This document shows, piece after piece, positions 46,837 to 61,042 of a DNA stretch of 64,000 nucleotides. The translations under genes and the position numbers were made by a program. Position 1 is the stretch's first letter; each line of letters begins with the position of its first letter. This DNA is from Iris pallida. Taxonomy: Eukaryota; Streptophyta; Magnoliopsida; Asparagales; Iridaceae. Location: NCBI GenBank assembly GCA_029216955.1, contig JANAVB010033216.1:7241138-7305137 (forward strand), in the 5' to 3' direction. The notes under the pieces are model-generated. The model ran no database searches. It was not told where the DNA came from and was given only the letters and a program-made list of their open reading frames with translations.

Positions 46837-48264
46837 GACCTCCCCTCGTGATATGGTGAGGGGTACCAGCCCAGCAGCCTGGTATCGGGGAAGTGGAAGA
46901 TTAGCGACCTATATCTTCGTACGGGGGCCGGGTACCACTCCATCTTGAGTCTTCGTCGGAGTGAAGCTGCCGAATGGACAAACTCCATGTTAGCCGCTAC
47001 AGTTACCTCCTCGAAATCAATGGCCAGAGCCTTAGAGTCGATCAGGTGCTGGATGTATCGCTTCAACTGGTAGCAGTTTTGTGTAGCATGGTGGACGTAG
47101 CGATGGTAGTGGCAATACTTTGGGCTTTTTATCTCTGCAGGCCGAGGCTCACGTCTTGGTAGAGGGAGCTGAATCCTGTCTCCTTGTATGAGCATGTCAA
47201 GGATAGGTTTGACATGGCTGTCTTCGAAGGAGTAAGTCATCTGCGGCCACTGCTTCTCTGCCGACTTCGATTCGGGCTTCGGGGCTGTGTCGGCCACCAT
47301 AGCCTGTTTGCCCTTATTGTCTCGATTGTTGGAGGGGTTACCACCATTATTGCTGTTGGCATTAGGGCGTCTGCCCTTGTCGTCTCCCTCCGTGATGTGC
47401 AATCCCAGTTGGCCAGCTTTATTCAACTTGTCTTCTGCGCTAGTAGCGCTGATGATGAAAGTCTTTCGGTCCTTGAACGGACTTCCGCCCATCCAGTGGC
47501 TGATTGTAGAAAGCAGCCTCTTTTGGCAGATTTCAATCAAGGAAGAATCTCGATTGCCAGAGGGAATTTCATCGCGGTTTGGCGAAATCGCTCAATGTGG
47601 TTCCTTGTTAGCTCCTTCTCACCTTGAACAACGTCCATGAGGGTGGACATTGTCACATCTTGTCCTACCTCGTAGAACCTTTCAAGGAACATATTTTTGA
47701 AGCCGACGAAGGAATGGATGCAGTTGTCTGGCAAGTTGCGGTACTAGTCGAAGGCGACCCCTTCCAATGCTCCAATGAACAACCGCGTAAGGATGGCGTC
47801 GTCATGAGGCAGAAGGTCGGTTGTGACTTCAAAGTAGGTGATATACCTGCTTGCAGATGTATTCCCATCATATGGATTGATGTTAAATGGTTTATATCTT
47901 GGTGGGAAGGGAACATCTCTCTATGCAGCAGGATACGGTTGTCGTATCCTGAGGTCCTGGCAGGTTTCTCGGGCGCGAAATATGGCCCGGAGCTCCTAGA
48001 CCTCTCGTCTTACCTCCATGGCCTCGTCTGCAGCGGTGGAAGCCGATATTGAGGAGGGTTGTCGAATGGGGTTGAGTTTGAGTCCGTATTGGTTGTGGGA
48101 CCCAAGCTTGTCTGGCCAGGCGTCTTTCCTTGCAGAGTTGGTAGGGCCGTTTTGATCTCGTCCACAGATTTGACCAAGGTATGAAGTATGGCCTCCAGGG
48201 TGTCGATGCGTTGGCGATCACTGGGACCGTCTTGGTCGTTGTTCGTCATGAACACCATCCTCAC
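46837..48264 (-). pseudogene. gag: T1 gag
   Basis: This Tat-type gag is spread over at least three frames. The N-terminus (RQRIDTLEAILHTLVKSVDE) is 48010-48264. Capsid follows as SFVGFKNMFLERFYEVGQ and MDVVQGEKELTRNHIERFRQ (47537-47734). The C-terminal part (46815-47540) has LGLHITEGDDKG and an unusual zinc motif, YCHYHRYVHHATQNCYQLK. An acidic spacer (YAGGSTSSESEPEENIPTYP) precedes it. Frame changes fall near 47537 and between 47734 and 48010. Confidence 0.8.
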
Positions 48265-48604
48265 ATAAGGAGAGCTGGAAGGAACGGTGGAGGACGTGCC
48301 TTCTGAATCATACCCTTGTACCGAGAAATCGTCAGGGTATGTAGGAATGTTCTCCTCTGGTTCAGACTCAGAGGAAGTGCTACCTCCTGCATAGGAGGCT
48401 GCCTCGTCTTAGGACCCGTGGATGTCTTCGGGGACATCTGGGTCTGCTGTATCTGTGGGGGGGAATTATTTCCCCAGGTGCATCTTCTTGGAACACCGGA
48501 TTGTTATGGACGTTTGGAGGGGTGCTACCCCCAGATTCAACTACCCCCAGGGATGGGGATGACGAATCTCTAAGTGTTGAAGATTTCTTCTTTGAACGGG
48601 TGCC

Positions 48605-49037
48605 TTAATAAACTCCTCTTCTGGTGGTTGTGGACGACCGCTTGGATGAGAGCTTCTTGGCCGTGCTGGTTGAAATCTTTGGCCTGGCCACATTCATCTT
48701 CTTTCCCACTTCGCTAGTAGGGACCTTCTTTGCAGGAGGCAACATGAAGCGCTTCTTCTCCTGAGCTTGGTGGTAGGACCGGTCCTGGATGTTGCAGTCG
48801 TTGGAAGACGGACTGTCGGTCCTCTTGGGCCGCCGCCTTGCTGCAGCAGCAGTTGACGATGATTTGAGTACAGTGATATGCATGAAAGGACTCTCTGCAC
48901 ACCAAGCTTTCTTCTCTTTCCTTGTGCTTGTGAAGAATCACATCACGTAAGTCACTCGTTTTGTGGGCCTGGGAGTTCCGAGCACAGGAGTGTGTTGGCA
49001 TCCCACCTGCTCCCTGATGTGGGACAAGTAAGAGTAC
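48605..49037 (-). pseudogene. T1 ORF1 distal part and basic segment
   Basis: In the ORF1 frame, 48714-49001 codes for HCTQIIVNCCCSKAAAQ and DRQSVFQRL, aligned with the T0 ORF1 end. The overlapping frame 48605-48883 is Arg/Lys/Ser-rich (ARRRPKRTDSPSS) and leads toward gag. T0 reads through here with no stop, so the T1 stop at 49038-49040 is either a lesion or part of an intron: GGG|GTAAGTAC at 49041 is a good donor. Confidence 0.5.
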
Positions 49038-50012
49038 TTACCCCTGATCGTTGTTGGGAGATTCTTGATAACTATCTCGTCCGTTGGCCACCGGGGGTTG
49101 GACACGGACAGTTTTATACAACTTTCCATCAGGGGCCCGCGTAATAGTCATCGGGATGCCCTGATGGTCAGAAGTTGGGACAACTAACTGAGCTCGACGA
49201 GCCCGCGCTCTTCTGGACTTCTTCCCTCTAGCACCTGAGAGTGCATAATAGGAAGAGCCCAAGTTGTGCGTCACAGAGTCTGGCACATCCTGCTGAGAGC
49301 CTCTGGGGTCAGGACCGTATGAGAGGCGGTCAAAGACTGACCCTGAGCCGTGCAGGGTGGATGGCTTGCGGCTGAGTTTGGCAATCGCATAAGTGTTCTC
49401 CATGCGACTGGAAACAGTTTGCATGCAGTTGGAAGTTGTGGCCGCATGGGTCTCCTTCATGCGGCTAGAAGTTGTGGCCGCATGGGTCTCCTTCATGCGA
49501 CTGGCAGTTGTGGCCGCATGAGCCTTCTCCATGCGGCTGGCTTTTGTGGCCGCATGTGCCTTCCCCACGCGGCTGGCTTTTGTGGCCGCATGAGCCTTCT
49601 CCAAGCGGCGGGCGCCCTTACGTGGCTGCTTCTTGGACCGCATAGAGTCCCTCTTTGCCCCTGCAAGTCCAGCATCATAGCATTTTCCTCTGCCAGACTT
49701 GGGGACAGTAGAGTCCTCTACAGTCTGAAGTGGGGCCGTATGAGAGCCTTCTCCGCTGTCTTGGGCAGCAGAGATCATTTCTTCCAGAGCTTGGAAAGGA
49801 GCAAATGATTTGGGCCTCCACTCCCTGCGGTCCTTCTTCGTACGGACTCGCTTCTGGACCGGGCCAGCGCTCCCGTCGGAGAGCATTTCTTCAAACGCCT
49901 GCTGGTCGAAGCGGACGACCAACATCTGTTGCGTGGAGCCGAGCTTGGCGACGTCCGATTGCGTCACCAACTTCTCAGCCGTAGAGAAGTTAGTCCCCAG
50001 CAGAGTCGCCAT
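49038..50012 (-). CDS. T1 ORF1 (extra ORF upstream of gag)
   Basis: 324 codons begin at an ATG overlapping the primer site (MATLLGTN). The conserved N-terminal block is LVVRFDQQAFEEMLSDG, also in T0. The centre has five 12-residue tandem repeats (EKAHAATKASRM type, 36 bp each, about 49440-49660) whose DNA contains CCGCAT in both orientations. The C-terminus is basic (RGKKSRRARARR). Function unknown; ORF1 is typical of Ogre-type elements. A 5' splice-like GTAAGT sits at the stop codon. Confidence 0.65.
   Translation of the reverse strand: MATLLGTNFSTAEKLVTQSDVAKLGSTQQMLVVRFDQQAFEEMLSDGSAGPVQKRVRTKKDRREWRPKSFAPFQALEEMISAAQDSGEGSHTAPLQTVEDSTVPKSGRGKCYDAGLAGAKRDSMRSKKQPRKGARRLEKAHAATKASRVGKAHAATKASRMEKAHAATTASRMKETHAATTSSRMKETHAATTSNCMQTVSSRMENTYAIAKLSRKPSTLHGSGSVFDRLSYGPDPRGSQQDVPDSVTHNLGSSYYALSGARGKKSRRARARRAQLVVPTSDHQGIPMTITRAPDGKLYKTVRVQPPVANGRDSYQESPNNDQG
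49993..50011 (-). other. T1 primer-binding site
   Basis: TGGCGACTCTGCTGGGGAC starts three bases from the LTR end on the minus strand. It begins TGG as tRNA-primed sites do and resembles sites of Tat/Ogre elements. The tRNA is not verified. Confidence 0.6.
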
Positions 50013-50014
50013 CG

Positions 50015-51313
50015 TGTTTGCCAATGTTTATAAAAGAACAGAACTATTTTATGGGAGGACTCGACTTTTACTTCACAATACAAACTCGCTCGTACAAAGA
50101 GAGCCGAGGAATAAAACCTAGGAAAAGCAATCTAAGTACAATTGTTTAGTTTTTTCTGGGGGGTGACGGTAGAGGCTCGGGAGTGTGCTAACAACTCTGC
50201 CTTACTCCTTGGACGATCGGACGTCGCTTCAGCTCTGGGGAAGAAATGCTATTGCTGGATACTTTTTGCTCTATGCCTCTCTTTGTGTCTCCGCCGCTCT
50301 CTGTCCACGGTTTTGCAAGGGAATGACACATTGCTATTTATAGGACTTTGTGATAAGTAGGGTGTACAGTAATTGCTCCTTGAAAAGTGGGCGATTAGGG
50401 ATTGGTTAAGATTAGCCTTGATCTTTTTTGTTGGAAATCAATCTGGGCTATTATGTTGATTGCAATAAATCTGCATTGTTTGTTGGAAATTGATCCGGGC
50501 AGTTATGTTGATTGCAATAAATCTGTATTGTGATGATTTGTTGATAGCAGCAAATCCGAGTGGATAAGTCTTGGTCAATCTTCTGCCACGTGTCCCAACT
50601 GCCATTATGCTGAGAGCCGTATGAACGCGGGTGAATAAGTCTTAGTCGATCTTCTGCCACGTGTCATAACTGTCATTATGCTACGAGCCGCATAGACGGG
50701 GCATCCTGGAAGAGCCGTATGAGTGTGGCCCTGACTACCGAGCCGCATGAAGGTGGCAGCCGCATGAGAGTGACAGCCGCATAAGAGTAAACCCCAACTG
50801 AACCGCATAAGGGTGGCCCCCATTATCCGAGCCGCGTAAGAGTGGCAGCCGCATGGGGGTGGCCTCCAACTGAACCGTATGAGGGTGGCCCCCACAATCC
50901 GAGCCGCATGAGGGTGGCAGCCGCATAAGGGTGAACCCCTAACGGAACCGCATAAGGGTGGTCTGGGCGGTCCGCATAGAGAGCTTCTTTGGACTTTGTG
51001 GACTGTGTCGGCTGTCTTAGAGATTTTCTCGTCTTTTGAGGAGCCTGACGCGTCTTCTCATTATGTCAGAGCCGTCAGAGATGTCACTTTATGTCAGAGC
51101 ATTAAATGGCCAGCTGTAGGAAGTAATTATGGCCAGCTGTCATCGGCCTATTTTGAGCCACATGAGGCCACGTGGCTCTTCCTGAGCCGCATAAAGTCCC
51201 TGAGCCGCATGCGGCTCTCTGGGTCTTTCCGAGCCGCATAAGATTCTTCGAGCTTTTGAGCCGCATGTTGAGTCTGGGCCGCATATGAATTTATTCTTTT
51301 TCATGCTTCTACA
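50015..51313 (-). repeat. T1 right (5') LTR, 1299 bp
   Basis: It is collinear with 33760-35072, also with 15 exact CCGCAT (about 50685-51280). Minus-strand TATA box at 50335-50342. It ends GCTTCTACA before AGACC. Confidence 0.9.
50335..50342 (-). promoter_or_regulatory. T1 5' LTR TATA box
   Basis: TATAAATA on the minus strand, about 970 bp from the LTR 5' end. It is downstream of the CCGCAT array in transcription order, so the array lies in the U3-like upstream region. Confidence 0.5.
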
Positions 51314-51318
51314 AGACC
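51314..51318. other. T1 target-site duplication, right (AGACC)
   Basis: Identical to 33755-33759. Confidence 0.92.
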
Positions 51319-54215
<2,897 letters not shown>

Positions 54216-55200
54216 CTGTGGCTAGTGTGCTACCCTCTACACAGGGGCACTTTCCACTCCCACTAGCCCCTCCTGAATCATCTCGGCCCCTCTTGGACTT
54301 GAGCTCCAAGTCATCCTCTGCCGCCATGGCTCCTTTTAAAATCTGCTCAAAGGTAGCGCCGGCACCACTCTCAGTCAACGATTTGACCTCCTTGATCAAA
54401 CCTTTCCTGAACCGTCTCGCCTTCGCTACCTCGCTAAGGCCCTCTACAAATTTGTCCAGACGGCAGAACTCACCAGCATACTCCTTCACTGTCTGGTTCC
54501 CCTGAACCAGACTCTCAAACTGTGCCTCCAAGGCGCCAAGTGTTGTGTCGGGGAAGAACTTCTCCTTGAAAAGTCTCTTGAATGCCTCCCACGTCTGCCC
54601 CTCTGTAGCCACTCTAGGGTCTGTCTGGTACCATGTACGGGCAAGGTCCTGTATCTGGCTGCCCGCTGCCTCAATCTGGATCCCAACTGGTATCAGTGCA
54701 ATCCTGAAGATCTCCTCGATGTGCTCCACCCAGTCATCAGCATCTAATATGCCCTCCGAGCCCTTAAAGTCCCTAGGCCTCATCTTCTGGAAGTCCAGAA
54801 TGGTCGGGGTCTTCTGCTGGTAATGCTGCTACATCTGGCCTCCCTACGGCTGGGCGATAACCCTCTCCACTATCGTCATGGCCAATTGGTGGGCATTGTC
54901 TATACCCTGTCTGAAATCAGCAGACTAACGCTGTTGGTGCTGCTGCTGGGCCTCCATAATCAGTTGGAAGAAGGCAAAGAGCTGAGCCTTATCTACCGAT
55001 CCAGAAGGTGGTGTCGGCTGACGAACATCCGAAATCTCTGGGGTAGTCCTCTGAACAGGTGGAGGAGCACCCCCGAAAGCTACAGATGTCCCTGCCTGAA
55101 TAGGAACGAAAGGTGCTACGGTCCCAGTATCCTGCTGCACCATACGAGAGGTGGCAGACCTCTCACCAGTGTTTGCTGGGCCGGGGCGATGTGATCGTGT
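54216..55200 (-). pseudogene. gag: E1 gag, cut by E2
   Basis: The minus-strand gag reads VETRSHRPG near 55200, then a Pro-rich N-terminus (FGGAPPPVQRTTPEI) and the capsid core (DFQKMRPRDFKG, DLARTWYQTDPRVATEGQTW, EYAGEFCRLDKFVEGL, AAEDDLELKSKRGRD). Three TAGs lie between the N-terminus and the core. The frame stops being gag at 54216, just before the expected zinc knuckles, where the E2 LTR begins. Closely related to E2 gag. Confidence 0.88.
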
Positions 55201-55481
55201 CTCTACTATCCCGAAGACAGATCAAATAAGGAAATCAATACTTAACAGGAATCGATTTAATCAAAGGAGGACAGTTTATTTCAAAGAAGACAATTATCCA
55301 TAAGGATGTATGGATGGCAGGAATTAGATCAGAATTTTTCCTAACTATGATTGAGTACCTCTCCGTTAAAGCCTATTTCTCAATTCCTATTGCAGGCTCG
55401 TAGCAGTACAACTAAGTCGCCGTACTACGACAATATCGCACTAATGCGACTCTCGACCTGCATGGGCCATCACTAAAAACG
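55201..55481 (-). other. E1 leader
   Basis: The region between LTR and gag on the minus strand begins CGTTTTTAGTGATGGCCC, the block conserved after the LTR in E2 and L1. It also has the GGTACTCAATCA element shared with them. Confidence 0.6.
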
Positions 55482-58400
55482 TGTCACGACCCGCACCCAG
55501 TGTAGGGGTACAAGAAGTGGGTACATCCAGCCTACACCGCAGTGTCGACGGTAGAACGCTGTTCTAGGTCACTATCTAATCAACAATTATATAATAACAA
55601 TTATATAATGTACTTGTCAAATCTCAACTCCGAACGGAGGACAAGTATAGATATAATGAAATCTCAAACACAGTCTAAGCACGATAAGATAACACAGAAG
55701 TTTATACTAAGACTATACAACAACAACAAGTATAAACTACTAAATAATAATATCTCAAACAAACTCACATACAAACTCAATATCTCAAGTTATTACAATT
55801 CAAGTTCTTTAACATAAAAACTAAACCAAGTCTACTAGCTAGTCTCCCGATCACTCCTGAGGATCGGGGCCAAAGTAGCTAAGCCATCTCCTGCTCCAAG
55901 GCAAGTAGGGCAAGTGTGCTCAGGACAAGCATCTGTAATATTTTTAACGTATCCAGTCAGGATTAGAACATGCACAACTCATCTAGAAATTCCAAGTAAA
56001 TGGCAAAGACTATAAAGCAGTTATAGACAGTTATATTGATGAACATGGAAGTTTTATACATGTGATGATATAGAACAACAATTTCAGTACAAGGAAAGTA
56101 ATGTAACAAAACAAGAGAAAAAACATGGCAAGGAAGACTGTAATACAAGCTAGCTGGACTAGAGTAACATGATATAAGTCCAGACAGTATAATGTAAGTC
56201 GAGTGTAATCCTAATGTGAGTCTAATATAAGATGAGTCGAATGTGATTCCAATCAATGTTCTAATAAGGTAGTTCGAATAAGGTGGTGCTAATAATGATC
56301 CATTATGGTTCTAATAATGATTCTAATTAATGATCCAAGTGTGTTTTAAAATACTGAGATAGACATGTAAACGACTATGGGTAAATTTGGCACATCACAC
56401 ACTGATCATGTGAAGATGGCTATCGTTCGAATATCATTCACAGAGGGTGGTTCGAATAGTAGGAAAGTTCACATGTCTAATCAAGTATTTCCCCGTCCAT
56501 CTAATACAAGTGAATCCATAATCCGACACATTAATAGAATACAAGTCCAACCAGCACATGAAGATGCTAATAGGTGGTGTGAATAGTTCGAATAATAGAG
56601 GCTAAACGAGTAAAGTATGTGTGTCGCATACATGAATTCAGAATTATCAATACGTGTTTGTAACAAGAATCACATAGAACTAACTTGAACTAAAATATAG
56701 TAATCGACAAGTAAATGAAAGAACTATCAGAGAGTGTACTCGCTTGATACCCTGTGTAATTGATGAAAATAGATGTCTGAACCTGAGTCACAAATTCCTA
56801 AATAAAGCATACAGGTTATGAAGTGCTCAAAAATAAGGTAAATAATGTATATAATGCAAACTATATGATTTCTAGGTCAATCTCGATCAAAGTCAACTTT
56901 GGGTCAACTAAGTCAAAATCCAATCAACTAGGTCAACAACAAGGCTATCTATAGTCAACTCTAGTCAACCTTGTCACTTAGATCTAGTGGGTCAATTTCT
57001 AGGTCCTCCATAGGCTAACACAAAAACCTATCTAAGTATCAATTAACCTATATACTATATATACTCATAATACAATTTATACATATATGATACTATACCA
57101 TATAGTAGGATACCCCTACTCAAGATTCAAACCTAAACAAAAACTCCTCTCCAACTTGGAAACTCACTGAAATCCTAAAACTAGGTATGCCTACCAAACT
57201 CTCATACTATTTACATATATAAGGTAAAACATATATCTAACACAATATCTATACATCAAAACCTATATTATATAAACTCATGCCAAGACAAATCAAGCCA
57301 AGCCAAATCAGGCCTGCAGTTGTGGACAGAGCTCCTCCCCTTCTATCTAATTCCTTAACCTTTCTAACCTCTCATGCATCCTGCTACTCCATCCTCTTCT
57401 CACTTCTCACTAAACTCACAAACCTATCTATAATGTATTACTCACACAAATAAATACATATATATAGATAACTTACATACATACATCTATCAACTATACT
57501 ATCAACTGGAAACCAAAATGGCCAAGGCCAAAGCAACGGCTGCCTATTCCTACAGCTAGGCTCACTGGCAGCAACCTGTTGCTACTACCTAATGCAGTGT
57601 GCCACGGCCACTGCTCCTTCTGCTGCTAGCTACTGCTGCCTACTCTACAGCACTCTCACACAAGGTAAGCCTACTGCCAACTGAGCTCACTGCTCAGGCA
57701 CTGCTAACAGCTGCTAGAGGCCAGGCCAAGGAAATTCTAGATCAAAACTCAGGGAGCCAAGTCCCTGCTACTGCTATCTCAGGATACCAACCCAAATCCA
57801 AAACTTCTCCCTTCTCAGGTCATTACCTGTCAGTGGATTCAAAACCCAGGATCCCATGGATCATAACCATCACAATACCCAAATTATACTTAATATCTCA
57901 AACAAAACCCTCACTATCAATATTAACTTATTCCAAAATCTCAGGAATTCAAACTGAACATTCAACATCAACCTATATTAGAAATTTCTAAATTCAAACA
58001 AATCTTATGTAAACCAATCTCAGGAATCAGTCACTCAATCTCAGGAATTTATGAAATTGAAATCCAAATCTCAGGTATCACCTATCAATATCAATATCTC
58101 AGGATACCTCTCAAACATTCGAAGCCTAAACATTAAACTCTGGTATCAAATCTAAACTTAAACACAAAAAACCCTAAACTCGATAACCCATTCGAACTCA
58201 ACACTCAAACCACAGTATCAGTAAACACCAAGTCACATTCGATTTCAAAACCCAAATCCTAATAAAACCCAAAACTCATGTGCACCAGTGTCTAGCATGC
58301 AAGTGCCCATCTTAAGAATGTGTCTACGTTTCCAGAGACTGGACACGAAGTGTCCAAATAACATAAATACAATGTATCAGACATAGCAGTGGAAGGCTGC

Positions 58401-58747
58401 CTCGTGCGGCCATGTCGAGTCCATTTGGACTCGACACAGAGCTCGAGACGAGTCATACTCGTGTACAGTCATATAGGGGGTCTAGGGTTAGGGTTTCAAG
58501 TGCCTGCACGAACCCCAAGATGTGTTGTGTCCAAGTTTTAAAGTCGTATCAGTGCCGAGTTTTCGACTGTGCACAGTATATGTAAAACACGTGCGAGTGA
58601 GATTTCTTACAATCCATTCGATAAAATCTCCTCAAATTTTATGTGCATTGTGTCAGTGTTTTTCCCCACTTCCCCATAAAATTTTGTGTCAAACCGTGTT
58701 ATATACAGTGCACACGACGTATCCAGCAGCAGGGGAGCCGCACGTTG
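55482..58747 (-). repeat. E1 right (5') LTR, first segment
   Basis: It starts TGTCACGACCC. Blocks on the plus strand are TCTAAT/TCGAAT (56195-56610), GTCAA (56875-57000), TATA-rich (57040-57260), CTCAGG (57685-58085) and GTGTC (58290-58560). Interrupted after CGTTG by S2. No gene is seen. Confidence 0.88.
58743..58747. other. S2 target-site duplication, left (CGTTG)
   Basis: Matched by 62701-62705. The uninterrupted sequence is CGCACGTTGTGT at about 22461. Confidence 0.9.
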
Positions 58748-59639
58748 TGTAAAACCCCTAAATTTCTACTGTATTTTTTAATTTTTGGTACTGATTTAAA
58801 ATTTTGTATTGTATGTCAAATAGTCGTAATATACGTCACGCACGAAATTTTGATTTTCGAAATTGCTCAACGAGTACGAATATGTGCGAGCGTACATATT
58901 TTTTTTTTTAAAAAAATATTTTTTCTATTTTTATAGTTTAAAGAAAATATATATATAATAATTATTTTTAGCTATCAAAATTTTTAAATTTATGATTTTA
59001 TTTATGAGAAGTCTTTTTAGACAGTTATAATAATAAATAATATTCTTATAAAATTTTATTTTAGAAAAATATATTTATGTAAATATTATTTGGTCATAGA
59101 TAAATATTTTGTAATTATTTATTAGTTCATTTTTAAATAATAATGTAATTTTCAAAATTATTATTATTATTATTTTTGGAAATCATATTTTGAAATTATT
59201 ATGGCAATTTAAAATCTTGATTTGAATTATTTTAAATAGTTTGAAATAAGGATGAAGATTTATCTATGTTGGGTTTAATTGGGTTAAACTATATTTAGAT
59301 TTGATTTTGATTGAATTGAATTATTTAAATTAATATGGTATTTATCTATTTGGGTTTTAAATAAATCCTAATCTTTATCCAATTGGGAATTCCTACATCC
59401 TATAAATAGGTAGGTACTCCTTCATAATTCCACAAGCCAAATTTCTCCACAAATAATTTCCAAAACCAATCAAGTGCATCGTGTCCGTGACCATCCGTTT
59501 TCCCTTCCACTATTTTACTTTTGTACATCTACAAATTCTTCCTCGTGTCCACATATCGGACACGGCCTCGACCCATAGCCTGTGTCTCGCAGGACACATT
59601 TTCTCACACGCCAACCACCCCCAACACGATTCATTTAAT

Positions 59640-60830
59640 CCCTAATCCTATTCTAAAACCCCCGCGCACCACCCGTCGATTCTGACACACCACCACAGCC
59701 AACCACCCGCGCCCAAATTCCCGGCGCCCTAGCCAAACCCGAACCCAGCACCACCATAACCCTACCAACAACCACCAACCAGGACATCACCGTCACCGAC
59801 GTAATCTACCACCACGAATAGCAACAGCCACCTTAGCCAGCCCAGGCCGGCCGAGCTCGCATGGCTTTCCCTTACAACAAATCGGCGACCTGTCCCCATC
59901 CCAGCCCCTCGACTTTTCGACCGTTTCTCCGACACCACCACCAGCCACCATGGCGTAACCTCTACCACCACCATCAAAATAAAGCACCACTGCCATCAAA
60001 CCCCAATGTCGCCCCTATTATCACTACCACCCCCGCCAACATCACTCCCGAAACCACCGCCACTGCCACCATGGTCACACAATCACCACCACCAACAGAA
60101 ATTAAATAGGCCCTTACCTCCGCCTTGTCGAGACACTCCGCCACGCCGCTGCCGCGCATCCTTCTTTCCTCACATCCGCCAGAGCCGGAGCATACCAGCG
60201 CGCACCTCCCTTCAACTGGATCCGAAAACCGCCGCACGGTCGCACAGGCAAAACTGTCTCTGTGCGAAAACCGTCGGCGAGCTTGATCCCGATGCTGCCC
60301 AACTTCACTTGTCCAGATTTGAACTCCGTCGGGAGAACCACCTCGTCCCCGCGGCTGATCACTTCTCCCAGCCTCGACCGGCCTGTCCGCTCTACGTACA
60401 GAGTCGGTACCCTGCGTCCTTCCGGAGTCCGTCCGCTCTGTGTGCGTCGTACCACAACAGTGACCTGATATACCGCGTCTGTGCCGGGAGCGAGCGCCTC
60501 TTCTCTGTCGGAAGCAAGCTCTCGATGCTATCTCTCACTCTCTCTCAAAACCCCTTTCTCTGCCAGATCCTCTCACCGCCCTCCGCTGCCGACGCCATCT
60601 CCGTTGACTTCGCCCTTCCTTCCGCCCGCACCCTCTCTCTCTCTCCCTCTCTCTCTGCCGCCCTGCGCTGGACCCACTGCCTCCGCACGCCGAGGCCGAC
60701 CCCCTCTCGAACGTCGTTCCCCTCCGTTGTACTCCTCCTCCTCCGCCCAGCCGCCGTGTCCTCCGCCGCCTGACGCGCGCGAACACCGCCATCGGCGCAG
60801 CTCCGATCCCGCCGACCGATCCCTTCCGCT
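59640..60830. other. C-rich tract in S2
   Basis: Composition changes abruptly from AT-rich to C-rich with no G/C strand symmetry. Overlapping open frames on both strands (e.g. 60006-60773 plus) encode Pro/Ser/His-rich low-complexity sequence. There is no recognisable domain and probably no protein. Confidence 0.4.
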
Positions 60831-60860
60831 CTCCTTAATTTCCTCTCCTCTCCCTTATCT

Positions 60861-60983
60861 ATTCTCTCTGTTTCTTTTTCCTCTCTCTCACTGTGTGGAT
60901 AAGGTTTTTGTTTTGATTTTTTTATTTATTTTATTTTCATTATTCTCTGTTTCTTTTTCCTCTCTCTCACTGTGTGGATAAGG
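60861..60983. repeat. Direct repeat in S2
   Basis: About 40 bp including TTCTTTTTCCTCTCTCTCAC is repeated at 60861-60904 and 60942-60983. Confidence 0.85.
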
Positions 60984-60997
60984 TAGTTGTATATGTA

Positions 60998-61041
<44 letters not shown>
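60998..61041. repeat. (ATT)n microsatellite
   Basis: A 44-bp ATT trinucleotide run. Confidence 0.95.

Positions 61042-61042
<1 letters not shown>

Larger units (their letters stand above)
33760..51313 (-). mobile_element. T1: 17.5 kb Tat/Ogre-like retrotransposon with an antisense captured gene
   Basis: LTRs are 33760-35072 and 50015-51313, with AGACC duplications. Minus orientation follows from the primer site beside the right LTR and a purine tract (TGAAGGGGTCT on the minus strand) beside the left LTR. Domain order on the minus strand is ORF1, gag, protease, linker, RT, RNase H, archaeal-type RNase H, integrase; the dual RNase H is diagnostic of the Tat lineage. Between integrase and the 3' LTR, 6 kb holds a plus-strand plant-mobile-domain-like gene. 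The LTR pair differs at about 8 of the first 150 positions. Frameshifts and stops make it inactive. Confidence 0.9.

Noticed and set aside
46724..48052. Plus-strand open frames opposite T1 gag and protease
   Set aside because: Antisense shadows; the minus strand carries clear gag and protease motifs.
49350..49808. 152-codon plus-strand frame opposite T1 ORF1
   Set aside because: Shadow of the ORF1 36-bp repeats; the minus-strand frame aligns with T0 and is the real one.
60006..60773. 255-codon plus-strand open frame in S2
   Set aside because: Low-complexity Pro/Ser/His sequence with overlapping open frames on both strands and no domain; it lies inside an LTR.
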